Assembly (NCBI GenBank): GCA_014695295.1
Contig: JACJNY010000013.1
Location: 62,001-126,000, forward strand
Length of the DNA stretch: 64,000 bases
Reading direction: 5' to 3'
Source: Microcoleus sp. FACHB-61
GTDB lineage: Bacteria > Cyanobacteriota > Cyanobacteriia > Cyanobacteriales > Microcoleaceae
The translations under genes were made by a program, and so were the position numbers. The notes under the pieces are model-generated. The model saw nothing but the letters and a program-made list of their open reading frames with translations, ran no database searches and was not told the DNA's origin. Numbering within the stretch: position 1 is the stretch's first letter; each line of letters opens with the position of its first letter. Of the stretch, positions 1-8,184 are shown piece after piece.

Positions 1-1
1 C

Positions 2-241
2 TTGCTAGCGATGGGCTTCCTCGGCCCCGAACAGCCCTTGCTGGATGCGCTGGGATTGGAACGGGACGCCCGCAGCAACGTGAAAGCCGAGCACGAAAAA
101 TATACAACCAGCATTCCGGGAGTTTTCGCGGCTGGTGACTGTCGCCGGGGACAAAGTTTGGTGGTTTGGGCGATTAATGAAGGGCGGGGCGTGGCCCGGG
201 AGTGCGACCTTTATTTGATGGGGAGCACTGATTTGCCTTAG
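2..241 (+). CDS. gltD: glutamate synthase small subunit, C-terminal end (5' cut by window edge)
   Basis: This is the last 79 codons of a reading frame that enters from the left edge without a start. It contains [17 protein letters not shown] and then WAINEGR, the FAD-contacting signature at the C-terminus of the GOGAT beta subunit and related pyridine-nucleotide:disulfide oxidoreductase modules. The upstream GFLGPE piece is also typical of GltD. In the family this flavoprotein passes electrons from NAD(P)H to the large subunit, which makes glutamate from glutamine and 2-oxoglutarate in the cytosol. The rest of the gene, and any gltB neighbour, lies outside the window. It ends with TAG and is convergent with priA across a repeat-rich spacer. 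A GltD-like subunit of another oxidoreductase cannot be excluded from 79 residues. Confidence 0.85.
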   Translation: MLAMGFLGPEQPLLDALGLERDARSNVKAEHEKYTTSIPGVFAAGDCRRGQSLVVWAINEGRGVARECDLYLMGSTDLP

Positions 242-458
242 TTGGTAGGATTTACAGTAGGGACACGGCGCCGTGCCCAAGGCGTGTCAACTTAAGCTTT
301 TCGTCCGCTAGTCCTACCGCCTACCCGGCAGTCCGCCAGGGAATGAATTCCCTGTCTCATAGCGAAAGTCCTCTGAAGAGGACTAATCAGTTTACAAGTC
401 TTTTTCTCAGTCCTCTTAAGAGGACTTTCGCTTTGAGGCAGGGGTTTCAACCCCTGCC
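242..458. repeat. dispersed palindrome cassette in gltD/priA spacer
   Basis: The spacer between two convergent genes holds stacked inverted repeats. A 12-bp palindrome CACGGCGCCGTG lies at 264-275. A long inverted repeat pairs 361-374 (AGCGAAAGTCCTCT) with 419-432, and each arm carries its own palindrome (367-384 and 409-426, AGTCCTCT/AGAGGACT arms). It is followed at 437-458 by GGCAGGGG and CCCCTGCC arms around a TTTCAA centre. The same composite order (hairpin, then TTTGA, then the GGCAGGGG palindrome) recurs at 37483-37539, so this is a dispersed element family and not only a local terminator. It could still end transcripts from both sides. Confidence 0.75.
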
Positions 459-480
459 GGAGTGCGGGTTTAACGCCCTT

Positions 481-600
481 GTTGACAGCATCAAGGACAC
501 GGCAGTGCCGTTTCCCTACCGTTGACAGGATCAAGGACACGGCAGTGCCGTTTCCCTACCGTTGACAGGATAAAGGATACGGCAGTGCCGTTTCCCTACC
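481..600. repeat. three tandem 40-bp repeats
   Basis: Three head-to-tail units of exactly 40 bp (481-520, 521-560, 561-600) begin GTTGACAG and end TTTCCCTACC. They differ at only a few positions (GCATC/GGATC/GGATA and GGACAC/GGATAC). Each carries the ACGGCAGTGCCGT core also seen in the inverted pair at 51207-51269. There are no unique spacers between units, so this is not a CRISPR array. A related sequence with GGGGCGGTGCCCCCGTGCC follows at 615-633, and that element also occurs inside a gene at 7039-7071. Confidence 0.85.
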
Positions 601-672
601 CCAAAATAATCCTAGGGGCGGTGCCCCCGTGCCCGCCCTCTCCTGTTCCCGATCGCATTTCTCCACCACCAA

Positions 673-3246
673 TCAACCAAAATTCAACGGATCGACATCA
701 ATAGTTAAACTAACAGAACGCGGCGTGCGATCGCGCAATCCGATCAAATCCGACAAATCCACCGACTCATCCAAAGGCAACTTCAGCAAAATCTGCCATC
801 GATACCGATTTGCAACCCGCATAATCGCCGCAGGTGCAGGCCCCAACAACTCACAGCCCGGTACAGACAATCGCTCCATATACTCCTGACAAACAGACGC
901 TAATTGTACCGCAGTCACCGCCACTTCCGCCGCATCTACACTGCTCAATCGCAACAAAATCAGCCGCCCCGAAGGTGGATAATTTAGCGCCGCTCTTTCT
1001 GCTAATTCTGTTTCCACAAAACTTGCATATTCGTGCCGCCTAACTGCTTGAATAACCCGGTGTTCTGGAGTGTAAGTTTGAATAATTACCCGCCCCGGAT
1101 CGTCGCCTCTGCCCGCACGGCCCGCGACTTGAGTTAATGTTTGAAAAGCTCGTTCGCTTGCCCGATAATCCGATAAGTTCAGCAACCCGTCAGCAGACAC
1201 AACTCCCACCAATGTGACTTGAGCTAAATCTAACCCTTTCGTCAGCATTTGCGTACCCAACAAAATGTCAGCTTCCCCATTAGCAAATTGCGTTAACAAT
1301 CTGCGGTGGTCGCCCTTATTTCTAGTCGTATCGCTGTCAAACCGAATTGCCCGCAATTCTGGAAACAATCTCGTTAATTCCTGTTCGACTCGCTGAGTGC
1401 CGCTGCCAAAGTTTTTGAAGTAAGGAGAACTGCATTCCGGGCAGTTTTGGGGGTGTCGTTCCGTGTGGTTGCAGTAGTGACAGCGCAATATTTCTGCTGT
1501 TCCTTCGCCGACGTGGTGATAAGACAGGGAAACATCGCAATTCGGGCATTCCATCACATAGCCGCAACTCCGACAAGAGACAAAGGTACTGTGTCCTCTT
1601 CTGTGAATAAACAGGATACCTTGCTGTTGTCTTGCTCGCAATTGTTCCAGCGCATTTTGCAGGGAAGCACTGAAAATTGAGCGGTTTCCTTGCCGCAATT
1701 CTTGCCGCATATCGACTATTTCCACAGGTGGCATCGGGCGGGAATAAATGCGATCTGGCAAGGATAAATAATGGATATTTGGTAATGAGCAATAATCTCG
1801 GCGCGTCCCCACCAAAGTCTCTAAAGCTGGCGTTGCGGAACCTAAAATTAAGGGACAATTTTCTAATTCGGCGCGCCATTTGGCAACGGTGCGGGCGTGG
1901 TAGCAGGGGGCTGGTTGGTCTTGTTTGAAGCTGCTGTCGTGTTCTTCATCGAGGATAATTAAGCCGAGGTGAGGTAAAGGCGCAAAAATGGCCGATCGCG
2001 TGCCGATGACAATTTGCCGGGTTCCAGTCAGCATCTGACGCCATGTATCGTAACGTTCGCCGTCGGATAGGGCGCTGTGGTACACGCAAATTTGCTCGCC
2101 AAAACGGGCGCGGAATCGATCCGTAAGTTGCGGTGTGAGGCCGATTTCGGGAACGAGTACGAGGGCGGATTTGCCGCTGGCTAAGATTGGGGCGATCGCC
2201 TGCAAATACACTTCGGTTTTCCCGGAACCTGTAACGCCGTGCAGCAGCACTTGACGAAATCCCGAAAAAGAGTTAATAAACGCTAAAGCTTCAGCTTGAA
2301 AATGAGTTAAAGTTTTCGGTGCATCGGGCAGTTGAGCAATTCCGCGATCGCCCCTGAGCACTTCCCTTTGATCGATAACAACACAGCCTTTTTCTTCTAT
2401 TTTTTTGACAACCGAAGAACTTGCGCTGCAAATCCTCAGTAAATCATTCAGCCACATTTCACCGCCACCCCGCCGCAAAACTTCCAATACTTCTTGTTGC
2501 CGCTTGGTTAAATCTGTGACAAATGCACTAGCAATTAATGTCACTGCAGGTTTAAGTTGTGGTTTGGGAGGATGGGGAGGTTCTAAATAACTTTCTACCC
2601 AACCCCGTTTCAATAAATCTCGCAATCCCCGATAACTTCCCTTGACTTGCCCCTGGAGATATTTCCAAGTGTAATCGCCGTTTTTTTGAGCTTGCAGCAA
2701 TTGCAAAATTTGATTGGCTGCGGGATTGAGAAATGTTTCGGCATTCGGAGAAATAGCGTCCTTAATTAAGCGAATTCGGCGCACGGAACGGCTTAACAAA
2801 CCGGGCGGCAGCGAGGCTCTAATTACTTGAATTAAAGGTGTGCAATAATAGGTGGCAGTGCGATCGAGCAATTCCCAGTAAGTAGGCGGGAAAAAGCCAG
2901 TACTGACAACATCTTCGACATCTTTAACCCGGGCTGGATCTAAGTCGGGCGGCAGTTGAGAAATGAACCGAATCGCGATCGCCCCTACCTGTTGACTGCC
3001 AAAGGGTACACTCAAAATATCCCCAGGTTGCACGGTAAGTTCCGCAGGTAAACGATAGGTAAATAACTTGTTTTCCTCCCCAGGGGAGTCCCCCGCAACC
3101 CTGAAAGGAGAGTCCACCAATACCTCGATCCACTCTGCCCGCACGGTGGGGCGCTGTGGCGGTTCGCTGCTGCCGTAGGATGCCCCGGCCTCTGCCGCTA
3201 TAGGGGTTGACAAACCAAAAGTGACAGTAGACATAGGGTTGCACAT
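673..3246 (-). CDS. priA: primosomal protein N' (replication restart helicase PriA)
   Basis: PriA recognises stalled forks and D-loops and reloads the replicative helicase. Visible parts, numbered from the ATG at 3246: an N-terminal DNA-binding domain (about 35-130); Walker A GVTGSGKT at 337-344; DEEH box at 433-436; and eight zinc-binding cysteines at 558, 561, 567, 570, 589, 592, 602 and 605, arranged as CxxC pairs. These are followed by the second RecA-like domain with VAGRAGRG. The length (857 aa) suits cyanobacterial PriA, which has a longer N-terminus than the E. coli protein. The frame is open to a TTG at 3270. ATG 3246 or ATG 3234 (MSTVTFG) is more plausible, but no clear ribosome site decides between them. 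It is convergent with gltD. Identity is secure; only the start is not. Confidence 0.96.
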   Translation of the reverse strand: MCNPMSTVTFGLSTPIAAEAGASYGSSEPPQRPTVRAEWIEVLVDSPFRVAGDSPGEENKLFTYRLPAELTVQPGDILSVPFGSQQVGAIAIRFISQLPPDLDPARVKDVEDVVSTGFFPPTYWELLDRTATYYCTPLIQVIRASLPPGLLSRSVRRIRLIKDAISPNAETFLNPAANQILQLLQAQKNGDYTWKYLQGQVKGSYRGLRDLLKRGWVESYLEPPHPPKPQLKPAVTLIASAFVTDLTKRQQEVLEVLRRGGGEMWLNDLLRICSASSSVVKKIEEKGCVVIDQREVLRGDRGIAQLPDAPKTLTHFQAEALAFINSFSGFRQVLLHGVTGSGKTEVYLQAIAPILASGKSALVLVPEIGLTPQLTDRFRARFGEQICVYHSALSDGERYDTWRQMLTGTRQIVIGTRSAIFAPLPHLGLIILDEEHDSSFKQDQPAPCYHARTVAKWRAELENCPLILGSATPALETLVGTRRDYCSLPNIHYLSLPDRIYSRPMPPVEIVDMRQELRQGNRSIFSASLQNALEQLRARQQQGILFIHRRGHSTFVSCRSCGYVMECPNCDVSLSYHHVGEGTAEILRCHYCNHTERHPQNCPECSSPYFKNFGSGTQRVEQELTRLFPELRAIRFDSDTTRNKGDHRRLLTQFANGEADILLGTQMLTKGLDLAQVTLVGVVSADGLLNLSDYRASERAFQTLTQVAGRAGRGDDPGRVIIQTYTPEHRVIQAVRRHEYASFVETELAERAALNYPPSGRLILLRLSSVDAAEVAVTAVQLASVCQEYMERLSVPGCELLGPAPAAIMRVANRYRWQILLKLPLDESVDLSDLIGLRDRTPRSVSLTIDVDPLNFG

Positions 3247-3313
3247 CAAACTAGGAGGAGCCGCGGTCAAAGGGAGTTTTCATTATCCCTCAGTTTAGCT
3301 CGATCGATCGATC

Positions 3314-4384
3314 TTAGCTGCGGGATTTGGCGATCGGAATCTCGATCGCCAATTCAGTCCCTTCTCCAATTGCGGATATGCACTCCAACCTCCCGCCGTG
3401 TTTGTCCACAACAATTTGATAGCTAATTGAGAGTCCCAAACCCGTCCCGTTACCGACTGGTTTGGTGGTGAAAAACGGATTAAAAATTTTCGCTTTTACA
3501 GATTCATTCATTCCCAGACCATTATCTTTGATGCTAATTCTTGCCCAATTTTCGGAAATAATAGAAGTAGTAATTACAATCTGGCTGGGGTTGGTTTCTA
3601 TCTCGTTTATGGAACGCTTTTGCTCTCGCTCTCGCAGCGCATCAACAGCATTATTAATGATGTTCATAAATGCCTGATTTAATTGCCCCGCATAACATTC
3701 AACTTTCGGCAAATTTCCATAATCTTTAATAATATTTATTGCCGGATGACCGGGTTTTTCTTTAGTTAAATGCTGCACAATTAACAAGGTGCTGTCAATT
3801 CCTTCGTGAATGTTAACCGGTTTCTTTTCTGCTTCATCTACCCGCGCAAAGTTGCGTAAAGTCAGCACAATTTCGCGGATGCGCTCGGAGCCAACTTTCA
3901 TTGACGAAAGAGTTTTCAACAAATCTTCGCGCAGAAAGTCGAGGTCAATTCTTTCAAGAAAAGCTTCAATCTCTGGATCTGTTTCGGGATAACGATCCTG
4001 GTACATTGCGAGCAATTTTAAAATGTCGCCAGCGTAGCCATTGACATAGGTAATATTGCCGTAGATGAAGTTGACGGGATTGTTGATTTCGTGGGCGATA
4101 CCAGCTACCAAAATTCCCAAAGCCGACATTTTTTCGGCTTCGATCAATTTGATCTGCATTGTTTGCTGGTTTAAGAGAGCTTTTTCTAGTGTAGACATTC
4201 TTGCTTTTAAAATTTTTTCTGAATTTGTAAATTCCTCAGTGACTGTTTTTAGCAAAGATTCTTTTTTTTGATTAAGGGCTTCTAATTGGCTGCGTTCGGT
4301 TCCTGAAGTTTCGAGTTTTTCCCGCAGGATTCGATTTTCATCTTCCAGCTCTTTGATTCGGTTTTCCCAGTCTGTTGGTTCCAT
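3314..4384 (-). CDS. soluble sensor histidine kinase, coiled-coil N-terminus
   Basis: This 356-residue protein has no membrane segment. Residues 5-85 are charged and heptad-like ([15 protein letters not shown] and on), predicting a coiled coil. The H-box [17 protein letters not shown] follows with the phospho-accepting His at 98, then the N-box region, DNGLGMN and [11 protein letters not shown] of the HATPase domain. The [10 protein letters not shown] signature marks the cyanobacterial kinase subfamily also represented by the LOV kinase at 26297-28189, with the same segment order ([27 protein letters not shown]-type stretches). No sensor domain or response regulator is adjacent, so input and partner are unknown. 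It lies 43 bp downstream of the 5' end of priA on the same strand as priA. The ATG at 4384 is the only good start. Confidence 0.93.
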   Translation of the reverse strand: MEPTDWENRIKELEDENRILREKLETSGTERSQLEALNQKKESLLKTVTEEFTNSEKILKARMSTLEKALLNQQTMQIKLIEAEKMSALGILVAGIAHEINNPVNFIYGNITYVNGYAGDILKLLAMYQDRYPETDPEIEAFLERIDLDFLREDLLKTLSSMKVGSERIREIVLTLRNFARVDEAEKKPVNIHEGIDSTLLIVQHLTKEKPGHPAINIIKDYGNLPKVECYAGQLNQAFMNIINNAVDALREREQKRSINEIETNPSQIVITTSIISENWARISIKDNGLGMNESVKAKIFNPFFTTKPVGNGTGLGLSISYQIVVDKHGGRLECISAIGEGTELAIEIPIAKSRS

Positions 4385-4998
4385 CGGCTATTATTTTGAA
4401 CCTAAAAATAGTGTCATAACATTTTTATTAAGAAATTTAGTTGCACCCTTTACCTACTTAGAATGTGGTAGCACATAGCCTCGGCAATTTTCTCCTAAAA
4501 ATTCAACACTTCTTTTTTTTGGGTCGATCTAAAAATCTTATCTAACATACATTCAAAATGTCAAGATATTAATAACAAATCTGGTTAAAACCGATCGCAA
4601 CTTTTATTTCCCGCACTCGCATTTGCAGGGTTTTCATCCGATTATTGATAAATAAGCAGGGCGATCGCCAATTTATAAAGGCGGGCCCAGCGCGAAAAAT
4701 TGCCCGATTCAGACAACATTTGTACAAAATCCGCCGGCAATGCAAAGCGAAAATATTAAATGTGACTGCGATCGAGTGGGGGCGACGGGAAAAGAGCGAT
4801 CGACTGGGCGCGCGATCGCCCACAAGCAATCTCAAGTACCGAGGCAATAGCGAACTCCCAGAACGCAATCACACTATACCATTGCTGAGAAATCTCACTC
4901 CCATGTGTCGATCGTACTTACATACCCGCACCATTTTGTGCTAATAACTACTACTTGTGACAACATCGACACAGCAGTTTATATTTGGAGAGTAATTG
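4385..4998. other. spacer upstream of speE, no gene recognised
   Basis: About 610 bp lie between the divergent kinase and speE. They are AT-rich at the left and contain several HIP1-type GCGATCGC sites (for example near 4660-4670 and 4815). Open frames on both strands here overlap each other head to head and resemble nothing I recognise. Promoters for both flanking genes must lie here, but none stands out. The speE ribosome site GGAGAG is at 4987-4992. Confidence 0.6.
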
Positions 4999-5943
4999 AT
5001 GTCAGGTAGCGAAGTTCGTGCAGACTTTTGGATGAGCGAGTACATTACCCCTTGGGATATTTACGTTCACGGCATCATCGGCGTGCTCGCTTACAAGAAA
5101 ACAGCCTATCAAGAAATGTACGTAGTTCAGACCGGTACCTACGGCAAAGGCTTAGTTCTCGACGGCAAATGGCAATCTTGTACAGGCGACGAGTTTCTGT
5201 ACCACGAACCCCTGGTGCACCCAGCCATGATTTGTCACGGTTCCCCCAAAAAAGTGCTAGTTCTCGGCGGCGGAGAAGGAGCTACAATTAGAGAAGTGCT
5301 GCGCTGGAAAACAGTTGAAAAAGTCGTGATGATCGATATTGACGGCGAAGTAGTAGAAGCTTGCCGCGAACACCTCCCAGAAATGCACCAAAACGCCTTT
5401 GACGACCCCCGCTGCGAAGTAGTAATCGGCGATGCTTTGGACTATTTAGACAAAACAGACAAAGATTGGGATATTGTCATTTCTGACTTGTCCGATCCCA
5501 TTGAAGAAGGCCCATCTTTCCAGTTGTTTACCAAGGAGTATTTTGAGAAAGTTCGCAGCGTAATGTCGCCTAACGGATATTTCGTAGTGCAAGCGGGCCC
5601 AGTTTCTCCGGCAGAAATGAAAATGCACGCTCGCATTGTCAATACCCTGAAATCGGTTTTCCCCAACGTTCAATCCTGCACCAGCTTTATTTCTACTTAC
5701 GGAGCTCCTTGGGGTTTTGCGGTAGCTTCAACTCAAGAAATAAATACGCGGCCAGAACCCGAAGTTACTGACAAATTACTCGCCGAGAAAACAACTGGCG
5801 GGTTGCGGATGTTCGATGGGGTTACACTGTTGGGGTTGATGCAAGTTCCCGGTCACTTGCGGCAGGTAATCGCCGCTGAAACCGAAGTTTACACTATGGC
5901 AGCACCGCCTAAATTTTTCGGGAAAGGCTCTGTCAGTCAGTGA
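4999..5943 (+). CDS. speE: spermidine synthase (polyamine aminopropyltransferase)
   Basis: The enzyme transfers an aminopropyl group from decarboxylated S-adenosylmethionine to a diamine (classically putrescine giving spermidine) in the cytosol. Visible features: N-terminal beta-domain (1-75) with the YHE motif at 68-70; nucleotide-binding loop GGGEGATIRE at 90-99; acidic MIDIDGEVVE at 111-120; GDALDYL at 144-150; and the catalytic-region SDLSDP at 162-167. The reading frame opens at a TTG (4996), but ATG 4999 has GGAGAG six bases upstream and is chosen. The 314 aa length is slightly longer than E. coli SpeE because of a C-terminal extension. A Pmp3-type gene follows 39 bp downstream on the same strand. 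True substrate (putrescine, agmatine or other) cannot be read from sequence. Confidence 0.93.
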   Translation: MSGSEVRADFWMSEYITPWDIYVHGIIGVLAYKKTAYQEMYVVQTGTYGKGLVLDGKWQSCTGDEFLYHEPLVHPAMICHGSPKKVLVLGGGEGATIREVLRWKTVEKVVMIDIDGEVVEACREHLPEMHQNAFDDPRCEVVIGDALDYLDKTDKDWDIVISDLSDPIEEGPSFQLFTKEYFEKVRSVMSPNGYFVVQAGPVSPAEMKMHARIVNTLKSVFPNVQSCTSFISTYGAPWGFAVASTQEINTRPEPEVTDKLLAEKTTGGLRMFDGVTLLGLMQVPGHLRQVIAAETEVYTMAAPPKFFGKGSVSQ

Positions 5944-5982
5944 AGTTAAATTGAAAGAGAAAACTCGTTTGGAGTAACTGAG

Positions 5983-6153
5983 ATGGGCAATTTAATCCGC
6001 ATAGCCGCTGCAATTTTTGTTCCCCCTCTGGGCGTATTTTTGACTGTAGGCCTCGGGACTGATTTTTGGATCAACCTGGTTCTAACCTGTTTTTTCTGGT
6101 TTCCGGGTATGATCCACGCCATTTGGATAATTGCCAAGCACGATCGGGCTTAA
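5983..6153 (+). CDS. small Pmp3/YqaE-family membrane protein, 56 aa
   Basis: This short gene encodes MGNLIRIAAAIFVPPLGVFL followed by a second hydrophobic segment ending PGMIHAIWII and a basic tail AKHDRA. Two transmembrane helices, the PPLGVFL turn and PGMIHA are the hallmarks of the YqaE/Pmp3 proteolipid family. In yeast and plants these proteins affect membrane potential and salt tolerance; in bacteria the role is poorly defined. The ribosome site GGAG (5971-5974) sits eight bases before the ATG. It follows speE by 39 bp and is closed by a strong hairpin at 6183-6220, so the two probably share a transcript. The acidic D27 in the short loop and the lack of a signal peptide fit an inner-membrane protein. 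Confidence 0.9.
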   Translation: MGNLIRIAAAIFVPPLGVFLTVGLGTDFWINLVLTCFFWFPGMIHAIWIIAKHDRA

Positions 6154-6182
6154 CTTGAAGGCAAATCCAGTTTTTGGATAAT

Positions 6183-6220
6183 AAACAGGCCAAAGAAAAT
6201 TTTTTTTCTTTGGCCTGTTT
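6183..6220. terminator. bidirectional hairpin terminator
   Basis: A perfect 17-bp stem (6183-6199 pairing with 6204-6220) has a four-T loop. The sequence AAACAGGCCAAAGAAAA reads into a run of T on the top strand, and by symmetry also on the bottom strand. It sits between the convergent Pmp3 gene and the LpxB-like gene, so it can end both transcripts. Confidence 0.88.
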
Positions 6221-6285
6221 TCACTAATTAATCGGTATTAAATCTGCGTTCATCCGCGTTCATCTGCGGTTAAAAATAAAAAAAT

Positions 6286-7566
6286 CTAATTCTTATCAGA
6301 ATTAGATTGCACCTCAATTTCTTCACAAACCAATTCAGCAATTTTTTTCGCCGCCCCCGATTCTCCTCGAACCGCACGCAAACGATCGCCCATTTGTGCT
6401 AATTTATCAGGATGGCTCAAATAGTCGATCGCTAATTGGGCCACAGCATCGGGTTCCAGCTTCCCAATTAACTCCGGCACAATCTCCTCCTGTGCCCAAA
6501 TATTCGGCCAAGCATAAAGCTTTCCCTTTCCCAATTGCAAGATTAGCCAATTAATCGCCGTAGCAAAAACTGAACCGACTAACGGCAAATTTGCCAGCAA
6601 TCCAGGCAATCCGTCCCAAGCTTTCATGGCATCCAATTGCTGCGTCGGAATCAAAACAATCATCGGTACAGCTAACGAACCCAATTCGGCAGTATTGGCT
6701 CCCACAGTAGTTAAACACAGGCTGCTTTCTGATAGCAAATCGTAGGCGGGCGTCTGCGTCCAAAGTTCTATTTTTAAGCCATTTGCTGTCTGCAAAAACG
6801 GGGGTTCTGTTAAATGAAGTTCGGCGCTGGCGTTCTCAAATAAATGCAGGCAAGGATTTTGTTTGGGGTCGGCAAAACCTGCTAGAGTTTGCACATCTAA
6901 GGTAGGAGCAACGGGAATTACAAAGCGAGTTTCAGGGCGGAGGCGATGGATGGATTGGGCGATCGACAAACATAACGGTACACCTAAAGCTAATTTTGCC
7001 GCTTTAGAACCGGGCAACAATCCAATTAATTCTATTTTCCGTAGGGGCGGTGCCCCCGTGCCAGCCCTGCCCAATTTTCCGTTTCCTACCTCCGCAATTA
7101 AATCTCCGACAACTGTAAATTTCTTAGCATATTTTTCGGGAACTTTAGCAAAAACTTCTGGTTTCATCGCCGCAAATTTATCAATCCAGCGATACCACCG
7201 CGCGTCCCATTCAGCATAAATAACAGTGCGATATTTTAGCCTTTTGCCAATCACAACCGTAAAAAATTGATCGCCGCCTAAAAACAAAACAACTCCTGTT
7301 TCATACCAATCCCAATTTTCAGCAGTTTTGCCCGATAATAAAAATGGAAAAAAATGCTCCGGCGCCTGCACTCTGTCCACTTCTGGGTAGGAACGGGCGA
7401 TTTGTGCTTCTTTCCCCGTGGCGTGGGGACAGGGGGACAGCACCACAGAGATGCGCGCTTGAGTACCCGCGTTCCCCAATTGCTCGCGCAAAGCTTGCAC
7501 GGCGGGACGCACCCAAGTTGCTAATTCTCCGGGGCCGTTGGAGAGGATTAAAATATCTACTGCCAT
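6286..7566 (-). CDS. lipid-A-disaccharide synthase-like glycosyltransferase
   Basis: The 426-residue protein opens with MAVDILILSNGPGELATWV and contains LLPGSKAAKLALGVPLCLSI and LTTVGANTAELGSLAVPMIV. These correspond to the two Rossmann-like halves of the LpxB (GT19) family. A canonical LpxB joins UDP-2,3-diacylglucosamine to lipid X in the lipid A pathway. This cyanobacterial branch is divergent, and its substrate is not established from sequence. No other lpx gene is adjacent. A repeat-derived insertion of 11 codons (GRAGTGAPPLR, bases 7039-7071) lies just before the IELIGLLPGS strand without breaking the frame. It is divergent from the ankyrin gene and convergent with the Pmp3 gene. The ATG at 7566 gives the conserved N-terminus. 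Confidence 0.8.
   Translation of the reverse strand: MAVDILILSNGPGELATWVRPAVQALREQLGNAGTQARISVVLSPCPHATGKEAQIARSYPEVDRVQAPEHFFPFLLSGKTAENWDWYETGVVLFLGGDQFFTVVIGKRLKYRTVIYAEWDARWYRWIDKFAAMKPEVFAKVPEKYAKKFTVVGDLIAEVGNGKLGRAGTGAPPLRKIELIGLLPGSKAAKLALGVPLCLSIAQSIHRLRPETRFVIPVAPTLDVQTLAGFADPKQNPCLHLFENASAELHLTEPPFLQTANGLKIELWTQTPAYDLLSESSLCLTTVGANTAELGSLAVPMIVLIPTQQLDAMKAWDGLPGLLANLPLVGSVFATAINWLILQLGKGKLYAWPNIWAQEEIVPELIGKLEPDAVAQLAIDYLSHPDKLAQMGDRLRAVRGESGAAKKIAELVCEEIEVQSNSDKN
7039..7071. repeat. dispersed GC-rich palindrome inserted in a coding gene
   Basis: CCGTAGGGGCGGTGCCCCCG and the following bases match the intergenic element at 615-633 (GGGGCGGTGCCCCCGTGCC). The segment is exactly 33 bp, keeps the reading frame of the LpxB-like gene and adds GRAGTGAPPLR to the protein. 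Confidence 0.7.
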
Positions 7567-7602
7567 AGGATTTAATATTTGAGAGGATGCAAGGGAGATT
7601 TT

Positions 7603-8079
7603 ATGACAGATTTAATTAATGCCGTCAAGACGGGTGATGTTGCGGCTGTAGAAAGTGCGATCGAACAGCGTGCAGATATCAATGCTAAAGATGAGGAAGG
7701 CGCGACTGCTTTGACGACGGCGGCTGAGGCTGGCAATTCGGCGATCGTCAAAAAATTGCTGGCTGCAGGTGCGGATGTCAACAGTCACGACAATGACGGG
7801 TGGACGCCGTTAATGAGTGCCGCTGCTGCCGGACATACGGAGATTGTACAGCTTTTGCTGGAGGCGGGAGCGGATGTGAATGCTAAAACTAATTTTGGTT
7901 TGACGGCTTTGATGAGTGCAGCAGGTAGCGGGCGCACTCAAGTTGTGGAATTTTTAATCGATAAAGGAGCTGATATCAAAGCTAAGGATAATAATACTTG
8001 GACTGCGTTAATTTGGGCGTCTTCGGAGGGCCACAAAGATGCGGTTGAGGTTTTGAAGCTAGCGCGCGATCGGCATTAA
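7603..8079 (+). CDS. ankyrin-repeat protein, 158 aa
   Basis: The protein is built almost wholly of ankyrin repeats. Successive units end in DINAKDEEGATAL, DVNSHDNDGWTPLMSAA, DVNAKTNFGLTALMSAA and DIKAKDNNTWTALIWAS, each with the G-T-x-L-x-x-A pattern and the AGADVN turn, roughly every 33 residues. Such stacks bind proteins and have no catalytic activity. No signal peptide or membrane segment is present, so it is probably cytosolic. A longer frame starts at 7579, but the ATG at 7603 has GGGAG at 7593-7597 and begins MTDLINAVKTGDV, the usual capping start. It is divergent from the glycosyltransferase and ends at a hairpin at 8086-8118. The partner is unknown. Confidence 0.9.
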   Translation: MTDLINAVKTGDVAAVESAIEQRADINAKDEEGATALTTAAEAGNSAIVKKLLAAGADVNSHDNDGWTPLMSAAAAGHTEIVQLLLEAGADVNAKTNFGLTALMSAAGSGRTQVVEFLIDKGADIKAKDNNTWTALIWASSEGHKDAVEVLKLARDRH

Positions 8080-8085
8080 AGACTT

Positions 8086-8118
8086 AGAAACCGGGTTTAT
8101 TCGAGAAACCCGGTTTCT
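8086..8118. terminator. hairpin between convergent ankyrin gene and array copy 1
   Basis: A perfect 13-bp stem (8086-8098 with 8106-8118) of AGAAACCGGGTTT has a 7-base loop. The AAACCCGGTTTC half reappears at about 10760, so this is also a dispersed repeat. There is no long T run, so terminator activity is inferred from position and stem strength. Confidence 0.6.
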
Positions 8119-8184
8119 GGAGGGTACAATTAATTATCCCACCGAAAGCAGCAATCAGGCAAATCCCGAATAGCTGCGAGATTT

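Noticed and set aside
481-600. Possible CRISPR array (three repeats)
   Set aside because: Units are directly adjacent 40-mers with no unique spacers and no cas genes nearby.
4569-4944. Overlapping open frames on both strands upstream of speE
   Set aside because: They are antisense to each other, have no ribosome site and no recognisable motifs; HIP1 sites inflate open frames.
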